A DNA stretch of 64,000 bases from CAZJFH01 sp964545205 (GCA_964545205.1 CAZJFH010000011.1:27352-91351), one strand, 5' to 3'. Positions 50,625 to 63,337 are shown, counted from the stretch's first letter. The notes: generated from the sequence alone by a model not told the origin. Numbers and translations: made by a program.

Positions 50625-51020
50625 CTAGCGGCTCCGGATGATGTTGACCGTGGCCGTCGAGCCACCGGCGGCGGTGGCGTTGTTGTTGCCGGTGACGGTC
50701 TGGGAGATGGTGGTGCCGCCGACCCCGGCGGCCTGCAGCGCCTTCATGACCGCCGCGGCGGCGGCGGCGATCTCGGGGTCGGCCGCGGCGTCGCGCTTCG
50801 CCAGTTCCTCGGCGAGCACCATCCGGCGCCCGGTCGACTTCGGCTCTTCCTCGAGTTGCGCCAGCGCGGCGGCCGGCTGACCGTCGGCGCCGAACTTGCG
50901 CGCGATCAGCGCCTTCAGCCCGCCATAGGCATCGGTCACCGCCGCCTTGGCTACGTCGGTCATGCCGGCGGTAGCGCCGGCGGTCAGGGCTGCAGCAATG
51001 GCGACGGTGACGGGGTCCAT
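50625..51020 (-). CDS. Bell-like effector with C-terminal amyloid-type motif
   Basis: This small 131-residue protein lies between two NLR-like genes with four-base gaps on each side. Residues 3-45 (VTVAIAAALTAGATAGMTD followed by KAAVTDAYGGLKALI) look like the N-terminal helical part of Bell-domain proteins, the bacterial counterpart of the fungal HeLo/HELL membrane-killing domain. A helical acidic part follows. Residues 107-126 are the amyloid-type motif (Q107, V109, G111, N114-A115, S121-T122-A123, V125-N126), aligning without gaps to the N-termini of both NLRs. Expected role: an effector that is templated into an amyloid by an activated NLR and damages the membrane. Toxicity and amyloid formation are inferred, not shown. 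Confidence 0.8.
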   Translation of the reverse strand: MDPVTVAIAAALTAGATAGMTDVAKAAVTDAYGGLKALIARKFGADGQPAAALAQLEEEPKSTGRRMVLAEELAKRDAAADPEIAAAAAAVMKALQAAGVGGTTISQTVTGNNNATAAGGSTATVNIIRSR

Positions 51021-51024
51021 GGGC

Positions 51025-53175
51025 TCACTCCGGGTCTGGGGGAAGTTTCGACAGTTTGGTGCGGACGATCTGGGTGTGGGGATGGTCGGGGCCGAACACC
51101 CGCTCGCGGATCGTCAGGGCGCGCCGGAAGGCATCGCGGGCGGCGGCCAGCTCGCCGAGATCCTTGAGGACCGAGCCGAGGTTGCTGAGGTTGCGGGCGA
51201 CGTCCGGGTGGTTCGGCCCGAAGACGGCCTCGCCGATCGCGAGGGCGCGCTGGAAGGCGTCGCGGGCGGCGGGCAGGTCGCCGAGATGGTGGAGCACCGA
51301 GCCGAGGTTGTTGACGCGGATGGCGACGTTCGGGTGGTCCGGCCCGAAGGCGGCCTCGTCGATGGCGAGGGCGCGCAGCAAGGCGTCGCGGGCGGCGGGC
51401 AGGTCGCCGAGATCGTTGAGCACCGAGCCGAGGTTGTTGACGCTGATGGCGACGTTCGGGTGGTCCGGCCCGAAGGCGGCCTCGTCGATGGCGAGGGCGC
51501 GCTCGAAGGCGTCGCGGGCGGCGGGCAGGTCGCCGAGATCGTGGAGCACTGCGCCGAGGTTGTTGACGCGGATGGCGACCTTCGGGTGGTCCGGCCCCAA
51601 GGCGGCCTCGTCGATGGCGAGGGCGCGCCGGAAGGCGTCGCGGGCGGCGGGCAGGTCGCCGAGATCCTGGAGCACCCGGCCGAGGTTGTTGACGTCGGTG
51701 GCGACCTCCGGGTGGTCCGGCCCGAAGGCGGCCTCGTCGATGGCGAGGGCGCGTTGGAAGGCGTCGCGGGCGCCGGCGTAGTCCGCGATCATGTGCAGGT
51801 GATAACCGAGTTCGTTCGACAGCCGGGCGGCCGCGTCGCTCCCCGCGTTCGCGGCCTTTTCGGCGACGTGGCGGAGGTGGGGCTGCCAGGCGAGCAGCGG
51901 CCGCGGCAGGCCGCTTTCGTTCTGCTCTTCGGCGGCGGCGGCGACGGCCTCCTCCACCGCCGTGCGGGCCGCGGCGGCGTCGGCGGCGTTGTGGCGGGCG
52001 AAGGCGGCGAGGAGGCGGTGCAGCACCGGCGCGCCGTCCTTGCGCTCGATCAGGCCGAGATCGGCGAGGCGGGCGAGGGCGTCGATGAGCCGCCGCTGTT
52101 CCGTCCGTTCGGACCAGTCGCGGCCGAGGGCGCGGGCCAGCAGCCACGGGGGAATCGGCTCGCCGGGGGCGAAATGGGCGGCGTGGTCGAAGACGGCGCG
52201 GGCGAGGGCGTCCTTCGGCCTTTCCGGATCGAGTTGGCGGGTCGACAGCGTGAAGGTGCGGGCGACGTCGGCGTCGTGGTCGCCCGGCGTTTTCTCCTCC
52301 TGCGCCAGAGACTCGTGGGCCAGCGGCTCGGTCCGTCGCAACTCGTCGAGATACTCGGCGGGCTTGCCGGAATCGGTGTCGCGATAGGTGGCGAGGTAGC
52401 AGCCGGCGAGGTGCAGGGCCAGAGGGAAATCGCCGAGCTCCGCGGCGATGCCGTCGAGGGCGGGTTCGTCTTCCGCGAGATCGGGGCGGTGGCTGCGCAG
52501 CAGCGCGATGCTCTCGTGCCGGGCCAGCTCCCGCAGCGGCCGCGCGACCATGTTGATGCCGGGCGGCCAGTTGGCCCGCCGCGCGGTCACCAGCACCCGG
52601 CATCCGCCGCCCTGCGGCCGCCAATCCGCCAGCAGCGCCGGGTCCTCGCAATTGTCGAACACCAGCAGGCGCGGCAGCCCGTCCTGCCAGTACCGCCATA
52701 CGGCGGCGGCCTGCTCGGCCGGCTTCTTTTCGGCGAAGCATTCGCCGAGATCGAGCGTGTCGCCGCAGCGCGCGATCTCCGTCGCCACGTCTTCGGCGAA
52801 GGACAGCCAGAAGGCGCCGCCGGCGAAGAACTGTCCGAAGCGGTGCAGGGCCTCGGCCGCCAATTGCGACTTGCCGGCGCCGCCGGGGCCGGTGATCACC
52901 ACGCAGCTTCCGTCGCCGGCCTTCAGCGTCGCGGCGATCGCCGCCAGGTCCTCGGCGCGGCCGACGAACAGCTCGTTGCGCGGCCACGGCATGCGCGAGC
53001 CGGGCGGCAGCGGGCCGTGGGCGGGCAGCGAATCGCACGACAGCGAGTCGAGGAGTTCCGCCGCCGCCGCGTGTGGATCGGGCGGCGTGGTGGTGTTCAC
53101 CTCGACCCTGTTGACGATGGCGGTGCTGCCGTCCGCCGCGGTCGCGTTGCCGTCGCCTTTCACGATCTGCCGCAC
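51025..53175 (-). CDS. NB-ARC/TPR NLR-like protein with N-terminal amyloid-type motif (NLR 2)
   Basis: This is a 716-residue paralogue of NLR 1 and the first gene of the operon. The GTG start at 53175 was chosen because it puts the motif at residues 3-22 exactly as in NLR 1, and a GGAGGGGG tract lies upstream; a TTG 17 codons earlier is possible. NB-ARC features are Walker A TGPGGAGKSQL (Lys102), RLLVFDNCEDPA, VLVTARR and LGDFPLALHLAGCYLATY. The C-terminus has about six 42-residue TPR units (RALAIDEAAFGPDHPNVAI type), whose DNA repeats at 126 bases are nearly identical, pointing to recent expansion. A 76-base gap separates it from the P-type ATPase gene. Confidence 0.85.
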   Translation of the reverse strand: MRQIVKGDGNATAADGSTAIVNRVEVNTTTPPDPHAAAAELLDSLSCDSLPAHGPLPPGSRMPWPRNELFVGRAEDLAAIAATLKAGDGSCVVITGPGGAGKSQLAAEALHRFGQFFAGGAFWLSFAEDVATEIARCGDTLDLGECFAEKKPAEQAAAVWRYWQDGLPRLLVFDNCEDPALLADWRPQGGGCRVLVTARRANWPPGINMVARPLRELARHESIALLRSHRPDLAEDEPALDGIAAELGDFPLALHLAGCYLATYRDTDSGKPAEYLDELRRTEPLAHESLAQEEKTPGDHDADVARTFTLSTRQLDPERPKDALARAVFDHAAHFAPGEPIPPWLLARALGRDWSERTEQRRLIDALARLADLGLIERKDGAPVLHRLLAAFARHNAADAAAARTAVEEAVAAAAEEQNESGLPRPLLAWQPHLRHVAEKAANAGSDAAARLSNELGYHLHMIADYAGARDAFQRALAIDEAAFGPDHPEVATDVNNLGRVLQDLGDLPAARDAFRRALAIDEAALGPDHPKVAIRVNNLGAVLHDLGDLPAARDAFERALAIDEAAFGPDHPNVAISVNNLGSVLNDLGDLPAARDALLRALAIDEAAFGPDHPNVAIRVNNLGSVLHHLGDLPAARDAFQRALAIGEAVFGPNHPDVARNLSNLGSVLKDLGELAAARDAFRRALTIRERVFGPDHPHTQIVRTKLSKLPPDPE

Positions 53176-53251
53176 GTCCGCCCTGCCCCCTCCACCATCC
53201 GATGGGGCCAGGATAGCAGAGGGCAATCGAACGTGGTAGGACCCGCCGCCG

Positions 53252-55951
53252 TCACCCGCGCCGCAGACGCCGCCCCATCAGCGCCTTCTCGGCCTCGACC
53301 ACGGCGAACACCACCAGCCCGACGACCGCGATGCGGGCCCAGGCCCACGGGCCGATGGGCTCGGTGTCGAACAGGAGCTGCATCGGCGGGGCATAGGTGA
53401 ACAGCACCTGCCAGAAAACGACGACGGCGATGGCGATCGCCGCCGGGCGGCCGCCGTCGAAGCCGCCGCGGCGCAGGGCCGGCTCGGTGAACGAGCGGAC
53501 GTTGAGCAGGTAGACGATCTCGCCCATCACCAGCATGTTGACCGCCACCGTGCTGGCATAGGCGTGGCCGGCGCCGGCGTCGATCTCCCACAGGTACAGG
53601 CCCATCACCGCCGCCAGCAGCAGCGTCGAGACCATGGCGATGCGCCAGACCAGGAAGCGCGACAGCAGCGGCTCGGCAGCGGGGCGGGGCGGGCGGCGCA
53701 TCACGTTGCCCTCGGCGGCCTCGAAGGCCAGGGCGAGGGCCAGCGTCACCGCGGTGATCATGTTGACCCACAGGATCTGTTTGGGGCTGATCGGCAGGGC
53801 GAGGCCGAACAGGATCGCCGCCACCATCACCATCGCCTCGCCGCCGTTGGTCGGCAGGATGAACAGGATCGACTTCTTCAGGTTGTCGTAGACGGTGCGG
53901 CCTTCCTCGACGGCATGGGCGATCGAGGCGAAGTTGTCGTCGGCCAGCACCATCTCGGCCGCCTCTTTGGCCGCCTCGGTGCCCTTGCGGCCCATCGCGA
54001 CGCCGACGTCGGCGCGCTTGAGCGCCGGGGCGTCGTTGACGCCGTCGCCGGTCATCGCCACCACGTTTCCCGAAGCCTGCAGCGCCTGCACGAGGCGCAG
54101 CTTGTGCTCGGGCGCGGTGCGGGCGAACACGTCGGCGTCGTCGGCGACCAGGCGCAGCGCCGCCTCGTCCATCTGGTCGATCTCCAGGCCGGTGACGACA
54201 TGCGTGCGCGGCAGGCCGAGCTGCTTGCCGATGGCGCAGGCGGTGGCGGCGTGGTCGCCGGTGATCATCTTGACCGAGATGCCGGCGGCGCGGCAGCGGC
54301 GCACCGCCGCGATCGCCTCGTCGCGCGGCGGATCGATCAGGCCCATCAGACCGAGCAGGGTCAGCCCGCCCTCGACGTCCTCGAAGCGCAGCTCGCGGGT
54401 TTCCGGCGTCGTCGGCTCGACCGCCACCGCGAGGACCCGCTCGCCGCCGGCGGCGATGGCTTCGACGGCGCCGTGCCAGCGCGGCAGGTCGATCACCTCG
54501 TCGTCGCCGTCGCGGCGCTGGCGGTTGCACATCTGCAGCACCCGCTCGGGCGCGCCCTTGACGATCACGAAGGCGTGGCCGTGATGGTCGTGGTGCAGGG
54601 TGGCCATGAAGCGGTGTTCGGATTCGAACGGAATGGCGTCGACGCGCGGATAGCGGCCGCGCTCCTGCTCGACGTCCAGCCCGGCCTTGGCGGCCAGCGC
54701 CAGCAGCGCCCCTTCCATCGGATCGCCGGCGACCATCCAGTCGCCCTCGGTTTCGGTCAGCTCGGCGTCCGAGCACAGCAGCCCGGCGCGCGCCGCCTCG
54801 ATCGCGTCGCCGGACGGCGCCGTCTCGTCGTCGCCGATGCGGAAGCGGCCGGCGGGCGCGTAGCCCAGACCGTCGACGCGGTAGTCGGCGGCCGCCGTCG
54901 CCAGGGTGCGCACGGTCATCTCGTTGCGGGTCAGCGTCCCGGTCTTGTCCGAGCAGATGACGCTGACCGAGCCCAGGGTCTCGACCGCCGGCAGGCGGCG
55001 GATGATGGCGCGCCGCGCCGCCATGCGCTGCACGCCGATCGCCAGCGTGATGGTCATGATCGCCGGCAGGCCTTCGGGAATCGCCGCCACCGCCAGGCCG
55101 ACGGCGGCCAGGAACATTTCGGCCGCCGAAAAGTCGTGCACCAGCACGCCGAAGGCGAAGGTCGCCGCCGCGACGATCACGATGGCGACGGTGAGCTGGC
55201 GGCCGAAGGCGGCCATCTGGCGCAAGAGCGGGGTGGTCAGCGTCGGCACGCCGGCCAGCATCTCGGAAATGCGGCCGATCTCGGTGGCGCCGCCGGTGGC
55301 GACGACGACGCCGGCCGCCTGGCCGCCGGCGACCAGCGTGCCGGAATAGGCCATGCAGCGGCGGTCGCCCAGCGCGGCGTCGGTGGCGACGGGCTCGATG
55401 TGTTTGTCGGCCGGCAGCGATTCGCCGGTCAGCACCGCCTCCTGCACGCGCAGGCCCTTGGCGTGGATCAGCCGCAGGTCGGCCGGCACCTTGTCGCCGG
55501 ACTGCAGCAGCACGACGTCGCCCGGCACCAGGGTCTCGGCCGGAATCTCGCGCTTGTGGCCGTCGCGCAGCACCAGGGCGCCGGGGGTGAGCATCTGACG
55601 GATGGCGTCCAGCGCCTTCTCGGCCTTGCCCTCCTGGACGAAGCCGATCACCGCGTTGACGACGACGACGCCGAAGATGACGCCGGCGTCGACCCAGTGG
55701 CCGAGCAGGGCGGTGCCGATGCCGGCGGCGATCAGCACGTAGATCAGCACGTTGTGGAACTGCGCCAGCAGCATCATCAGCGGCCCGCGCCGCTTCGGCT
55801 CGGGCAGGCGGTTGTGGCCGTATTCGCGCAGCCGGCGCTCGGCCTCGTCGCGCGACAGCCCGGACCGGCCGGCCTCCAGGCGCTCCAGCACCGCGTCGGC
55901 CGGCTCGGCGTGCCAGGCCACAGGCTGCGGTTTGTCGGCGAGGTGAGTCAT
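53252..55951 (-). CDS. P-type cation-transporting ATPase (P2, Ca2+-ATPase-like)
   Basis: This is an 899-residue ion pump. It has the actuator TGES (AVLTGESLPADKH), the M4 signature IPEGLPAIMTITLAIG (the PEGLP form of Ca2+-ATPases), the phosphorylated Asp335 in CSDKTGTLTRNE, the nucleotide-binding FVIVKGAPERV, MITGDH and TGDGVNDAPALKRADVGVAMG. Ten membrane segments are visible. The N-terminus has the cation-ATPase N domain (LSRDEAERRLREYGHNRLPE). The exact cation (Ca2+, Mn2+ or Na+) cannot be settled. GGGAGG lies six bases before the ATG. Confidence 0.9.
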   Translation of the reverse strand: MTHLADKPQPVAWHAEPADAVLERLEAGRSGLSRDEAERRLREYGHNRLPEPKRRGPLMMLLAQFHNVLIYVLIAAGIGTALLGHWVDAGVIFGVVVVNAVIGFVQEGKAEKALDAIRQMLTPGALVLRDGHKREIPAETLVPGDVVLLQSGDKVPADLRLIHAKGLRVQEAVLTGESLPADKHIEPVATDAALGDRRCMAYSGTLVAGGQAAGVVVATGGATEIGRISEMLAGVPTLTTPLLRQMAAFGRQLTVAIVIVAAATFAFGVLVHDFSAAEMFLAAVGLAVAAIPEGLPAIMTITLAIGVQRMAARRAIIRRLPAVETLGSVSVICSDKTGTLTRNEMTVRTLATAAADYRVDGLGYAPAGRFRIGDDETAPSGDAIEAARAGLLCSDAELTETEGDWMVAGDPMEGALLALAAKAGLDVEQERGRYPRVDAIPFESEHRFMATLHHDHHGHAFVIVKGAPERVLQMCNRQRRDGDDEVIDLPRWHGAVEAIAAGGERVLAVAVEPTTPETRELRFEDVEGGLTLLGLMGLIDPPRDEAIAAVRRCRAAGISVKMITGDHAATACAIGKQLGLPRTHVVTGLEIDQMDEAALRLVADDADVFARTAPEHKLRLVQALQASGNVVAMTGDGVNDAPALKRADVGVAMGRKGTEAAKEAAEMVLADDNFASIAHAVEEGRTVYDNLKKSILFILPTNGGEAMVMVAAILFGLALPISPKQILWVNMITAVTLALALAFEAAEGNVMRRPPRPAAEPLLSRFLVWRIAMVSTLLLAAVMGLYLWEIDAGAGHAYASTVAVNMLVMGEIVYLLNVRSFTEPALRRGGFDGGRPAAIAIAVVVFWQVLFTYAPPMQLLFDTEPIGPWAWARIAVVGLVVFAVVEAEKALMGRRLRRG

Positions 55952-56036
55952 GGCCGTCCTCCCGCGGTCGCCCATTCAGGGTGCGCGATCGCGTTCGCCC
56001 GGGCAAGCGGGCGGACGGAAGGGCTGGGTTGCGCCC

Positions 56037-56564
56037 TCAGCGCCGCCGCAGCGCCCGGGCGGCCTCCGGCACGGTCAGGGCGAAGCTCGCCATGTGGGCG
56101 AGCGCGTCGACGATGCAGTAGGGGCACCAGGCCCGGTCGACCTTGGGCATCTGGTGGAACAGGTACTTGGCGGCGACGGCGGCCTGGGCGCCGGCGGCGG
56201 CGCTGGCGATCAGCGGCAGCCACGGCCGCGTCTCGGCGCGGTCGGCGGGGCCGGCGGCGGCCAGCGCCAGGTTGTAGGCGTGGGCGCCCAGGGTGATCGG
56301 CCCGTCGGGCATGCCGTAGCCGAAGGCGGTGTCGGAGGTGTTGACCTTGTTGGAATCGAACGGCCGCTGCGGCAGGTCGGGCAGGCGGCGCAGCACCCCG
56401 GTCTGGAACAGGGTCACCACCGCCATGCTCGCCATGCCGACCAGCGAGGTGGCGACGACGGCGCGGCGCAGGCGCATCTCGCGGCTGTCGTCGTGGCGGA
56501 TGTCGGCGCGCACGGCGTCGACGCTGCGCTCGCCGGCGATGCTCCGGCGCATGAGCTGTTTCAT
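56037..56564 (-). CDS. VKOR-like (vitamin K epoxide reductase family) membrane protein
   Basis: This 175-residue protein has an N-terminal helix (about 37-55), a mid hydrophobic pair and a C-terminal helix starting with the redox motif WCPYCIVDALAHM, as in the quinone-reducing CXXC of VKOR proteins. Segments like AFGYGMPDGPITLGAHAYNLALAAA are consistent with the fold, but the extra Cys pair of some VKORs is absent. It may help oxidise DsbA-type partners or another quinone-linked thiol. AGGAGGTGATCC directly precedes the ATG. It is divergent from the Avs-like gene. Confidence 0.6.
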   Translation of the reverse strand: MKQLMRRSIAGERSVDAVRADIRHDDSREMRLRRAVVATSLVGMASMAVVTLFQTGVLRRLPDLPQRPFDSNKVNTSDTAFGYGMPDGPITLGAHAYNLALAAAGPADRAETRPWLPLIASAAAGAQAAVAAKYLFHQMPKVDRAWCPYCIVDALAHMASFALTVPEAARALRRR

Positions 56565-56671
56565 GGATCACCTCCTGTGGGGAGGAACACCGCCGGGGCG
56601 GCGCGGTTCTCCCGAAAGGTAGGGAAGGCATGCGGGCTGAATACCCGTTTCGCGCGCGCCGGCGTTCGGCT

Positions 56672-59483
56672 ATGCTGACGAAGGGGGGCGCGATCTTGCC
56701 GTTCAGGTTCGACGAAAACAGCATCGACCCGCGGCTGCTGCGGGAGTACCGGGACGTTCCCGGCGCCTTCCAGCGATTCGTCTGGGAGGCGCTTCGCGAC
56801 GAGTACCGGCTGGAGCCCTACGGCGCCCGCGGCAAGGACGGCGCCGTCGATCACCTGTCGCCGCTCTGGGCGCGGAATCGGGTGATCGTCGAGGCCAAGT
56901 ACGTCGAGGACGAGGATTTCGAGACCGCACGTAAGCGCTGGCGAGAGGTCCGCGACAAGCTGAAGCGAAACCTCGCCGGCCCGCAACCGCCGAAAGGCGA
57001 GCCGCAATACGCGGTGTGGTACCAGGGCCGAATCGCCACCTACGTGTTCGCGGCGAGCATCAAGCGTCCCGCCGAGCCCGGCGAACTGGCGCCCGAGATC
57101 AAGGCCGACCTCGCGGCGATCGGCCAGGCGAACCCGGCTCTCGCCTGGCTGAAGGACATCGAGGTCCGCGTCGTCCACGCCGGCAGCTTCGAGGAGGCCC
57201 TCGAACGGAATCCGCATCTTCGGTTCCGCTGGTTCCCGGCCGAACGCATCACCGGCCTGGATCCGATCGACCTGCCCGCGGGCCGCGGCACGTTCCGCGA
57301 CTACCTGAACGGCGAGAAGCTTCCCTATTACCGCCTGTCCGAGCACCGGGAGAAGGAACCGCCGCGCGGCGGCCCGGTCGAGGACGAGTCGACCCTGTTG
57401 GCAAAGCTCGACGAGGGGCGGCGCGACGGGATCGTGATCACCGGCCATGGCGGCGCCGGCAAGACGCGGACCTGCATCGAGATCGGCCTTATGGCCTTGC
57501 AAGCGGGCTGGCTGGTGTTCCGGGCCAGATCGGTCACCGACCGGCAGGCGTTCTGGAACGGCCTCGCCGCCATCCCGCCGGCCTCGAAGGTCCTGCTGGT
57601 CTTCGATTATCTGGAACTGCAACCGGACCTGCAGGCGATCATCGGCGGCATCGCGGATTTCAACCACCAGCACGGCCGCAAGGTCCGCTGGATCGCCAAT
57701 TGCCGCAGCACCTTCTATCCCAAGGTCCAGGCGCTCGGCGGCCACACCAAGGTCGATCTCAGCCCGCCCGGCGACGGCGGCGACTGGATGCGCTCCTATC
57801 GCCGGGCTGCGACGCGGCACATCGTCGCGCAAACCGGCATCGACTGGGCCGAGCAACTGATCGACAAGTGGGGTGCGCGACCGGTTCTGGCGGTGTTCCT
57901 GCTATACCTGAAGGAACAAGGGTACCTCGATCCGGCGCGGACCGGCAGCGATCCGCTGCATGCCCTTCTCCAAGAGCAGGATTTCGGCCAGTGGGTCGCC
58001 AGGCATGTCCTGACGATGGGCAGCCCCGAAGGCCCGGCGGACCAAGCTGCTCTGGCATTGCTGATGGCGGTGCTGCCGTTCCTCGAGGCCGGTCGCGACC
58101 GGCTGCGCCCCGACCTGCGCAAGCTGTTCGAGCTTATGGTCAACAATCGCTGGATCGAAGAGGACGCCGAGAGCGACGAGTGGCGGTCGATCCACGACGT
58201 GCTGTCCGACCAGATCGTCGCCAGCCATCTCGATGCGAATGCGTTGACGGCGGCAACCTTCTGGCGCGAGGCCGAGCAGGTGGCGGCGGAACTCGGTCGG
58301 CCGGAAAGCCCCGGCTTCGTCCAGGGGCGGCTGGCGCTCACCGAGTTGGAGAAGGTCGCGGGGGCCAATCTGGTCGTACAGGCGCGACACCTGATCGACG
58401 CTCTGGAAGCGGGCGGCTTGGACGTCGCGCGCCGTCCCGTGCTGGCGTGGTTCGACCGACATGGCATGGAGCCGGAAGCCGGTCGCCTGTACCGTGCCTG
58501 GCTCGACGCCGACGGAAGCCTGGACGAGGTTCGGCGACGGATCGTCGACTGGACACAGGTCCATGCGACCCGGCCCGATGCCGACTTCGTCGCCAAAGGT
58601 TGGCTGGATGCCGGTGGCGATCCCGCCGCGATCGGCACGCTGGCGCTGGATTGGCTGAAGGTCCATGGCGCTGAGCGGAACGCGCAGTTCTTCTACAAGG
58701 CGTGGCTCGCCGCCGGCGGCGATCGGGAGGCGGTGGCCGGCGCCGTCGCCGCCTGGCTCGCCGTCCACGCGACGGCGCCGGAGGCCAGTCACGTCCTAAA
58801 GGCGTGGCTCGACGCCGGCGGCGATCGGGAGGCGGTGGCCGGCGCCGTCGCCGCCTGGCTCGCCGTCNNNNNNNNNNNNNNNNNNNNNNNNNNNNNNNNN
58901 NNNNNNNNNNNNNNNNNNNNNNNNNNNNNNNNNNNNNNNNNNNNNNNNNNNNNNNNNNNNNNNNNNNGGCGGCGATCGGGAGGCGGTGGCCGGCGCCGTC
59001 GCCGCCTGGCTCGCCGTCCACGGCACGGCGCCCGCGGCCGATTTCGTCCTCAAGGCGTGGCTCGACGCCGGCGGCGGCGTCGACACGGTGGCCGGCGCCG
59101 TCGCCGCCTGGCTCGCCGTCCACGCGACGGCGCCGGAGGCGCGCTTCGTCTACAAGGCGTGGCTCGACGCCGGCGGCGATCGAGAGGCGGTGGCCGGCGC
59201 CGTGGCCGCCTGGCTCGCCGTCCATGGCAACACCCGGGAAGCCAGCTTCGTTCTCCAGCCGTTCCTGAAAGCCGGTGGTCGGCCCGACGATATCCAGGGC
59301 CATCTGCTCTCCTGGCTCGATCGCCACGGCGAGTGGGAGCATGCGGCCTTCGTGTTACAGGCATGGCTCGACGCCAAGGCGCCGCCGCGGGTGATCGCGC
59401 CGTTCGTCGAGCGCTGGCTGGCGCGGCATCCGCACAGCAGGTTCCACCGGTACGTCCTGCGCAAGTGGCGGGAATCGCACTGA
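56672..59483 (+). CDS. Avs-like protein: PD-(D/E)xK nuclease, P-loop NTPase and 34-residue repeats
   Basis: This protein is over 900 residues long and is interrupted by the assembly gap. Residues about 20-100 are a PD-(D/E)xK (Mrr-like) nuclease: Asp60 then Glu74-Ala-Lys76 in VIVEAKY. A STAND-type NTPase follows: Walker A GHGGAGKT (258-265, Lys264) and Walker B LLVFDYLE (Asp312). A helical part leads to about ten tandem 34-residue repeats (VAGAVAAWLAVH, AWLDAGGD) ending in HPHSRFHRYVLRKWRESH. Nuclease + NTPase + repeat sensor is the layout of antiviral Avs proteins. The frame shifts across the N gap only because its length is arbitrary. Start choices: ATG 56630, ATG 56672 or TTG 56696 (best Shine-Dalgarno). 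Confidence 0.72.
58715..59240 (+). repeat. Tandem 102-bp repeats coding for the 34-residue units
   Basis: The unit starting GGCGGCGATCGGGAGGCG recurs every 102 bases (58715, 58817, 58968 after the gap), with further less exact copies to about 59190. Near-identity explains why the assembly broke here. Confidence 0.85.
58868..58967. other. Assembly gap of 100 N
   Basis: The run of exactly 100 N is a scaffold placeholder inside the repeat array of the Avs-like gene. Matching the repeat phase on both sides predicts a true length of 51 bases plus any multiple of 102, which restores the frame. The 100-base length does not fit. Confidence 0.9.
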
Positions 59484-59525
59484 CGTCGCTTGCTTCGGCG
59501 GAGCCGTGACGGGATACTGCCCGCC

Positions 59526-62981
<3,456 letters not shown>

Positions 62982-63032
62982 CTTGGGTCCCGCCGTTCCC
63001 GCGGAAGAGCTTGTGAAGAAATACGATCCGTC

Positions 63033-63120
63033 GCTCCCGCGGAAGCGGGAGCCCATTCCTGAGGCCCCGCAACCTGCTGAAATGCCTCAGGATTGGATGC
63101 CCGCTTTCGCGGGCATGACG
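63033..63120 (+). repeat. Palindromic intergenic repeat, family D (GCGAAAGCGGG type)
   Basis: The hairpin GCTCCCGCGGAAGCGGGAGC and a second one, GCCCGCTTTCGCGGGC, are separated by CCTGAGG...CCTCAGG, which also pair. This is the common alphaproteobacterial mobile palindrome; its ORF-like reading (minus-strand MPAKAGIQS) is not a gene. Confidence 0.75.
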
Positions 63121-63217
63121 CCTTCGGGGCACGCTCGGGCGCCCCGAAGGTTTCCGGAAGATGGGCCGCTGCCTAGGCGGGGGCGACGAACCGGGGCTTC
63201 CCGCCGGCGCGCGCGCC

Positions 63218-63337
63218 CTATTCGCCGGGGCCGCCGGACTGCTTCTTGAAGGCGTAGTACCAGATCGTGAAGCCGATCCCGACCGTCGCATAGCCGATCC
63301 CGATCAGGAAAAAGATGTCGCCGACGTCGTCGACCAT
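63218..63337 (-). CDS. 39-residue single-span membrane protein
   Basis: The ATG lies five bases after GAGG. The peptide begins MVDDVGDIFFLIGIGYATVG and continues with a hydrophobic segment to WYYAFKK, then a short polar tail. It was not listed among long ORFs because of its size. The composition and site suggest a real small membrane protein, possibly an accessory subunit of a larger complex. The partner is unknown; dnaE lies upstream on the other strand. Confidence 0.6.
   Translation of the reverse strand: MVDDVGDIFFLIGIGYATVGIGFTIWYYAFKKQSGGPGE

Noticed and set aside
51068..51800. Regular direct repeats that might suggest a CRISPR array
   Set aside because: The 126-base period is in frame with TPR codons and there are no unique spacers.
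53564..56296. 910-residue open frame antisense to the P-type ATPase
   Set aside because: Shadow frame; the translation is His/Arg/Gly-rich and without motif, and the ATPase frame is complete.
62983..63249. 88-residue ORF after dnaE
   Set aside because: It is largely made of the family D palindrome, which gives the typical false reading; no ribosome binding site.
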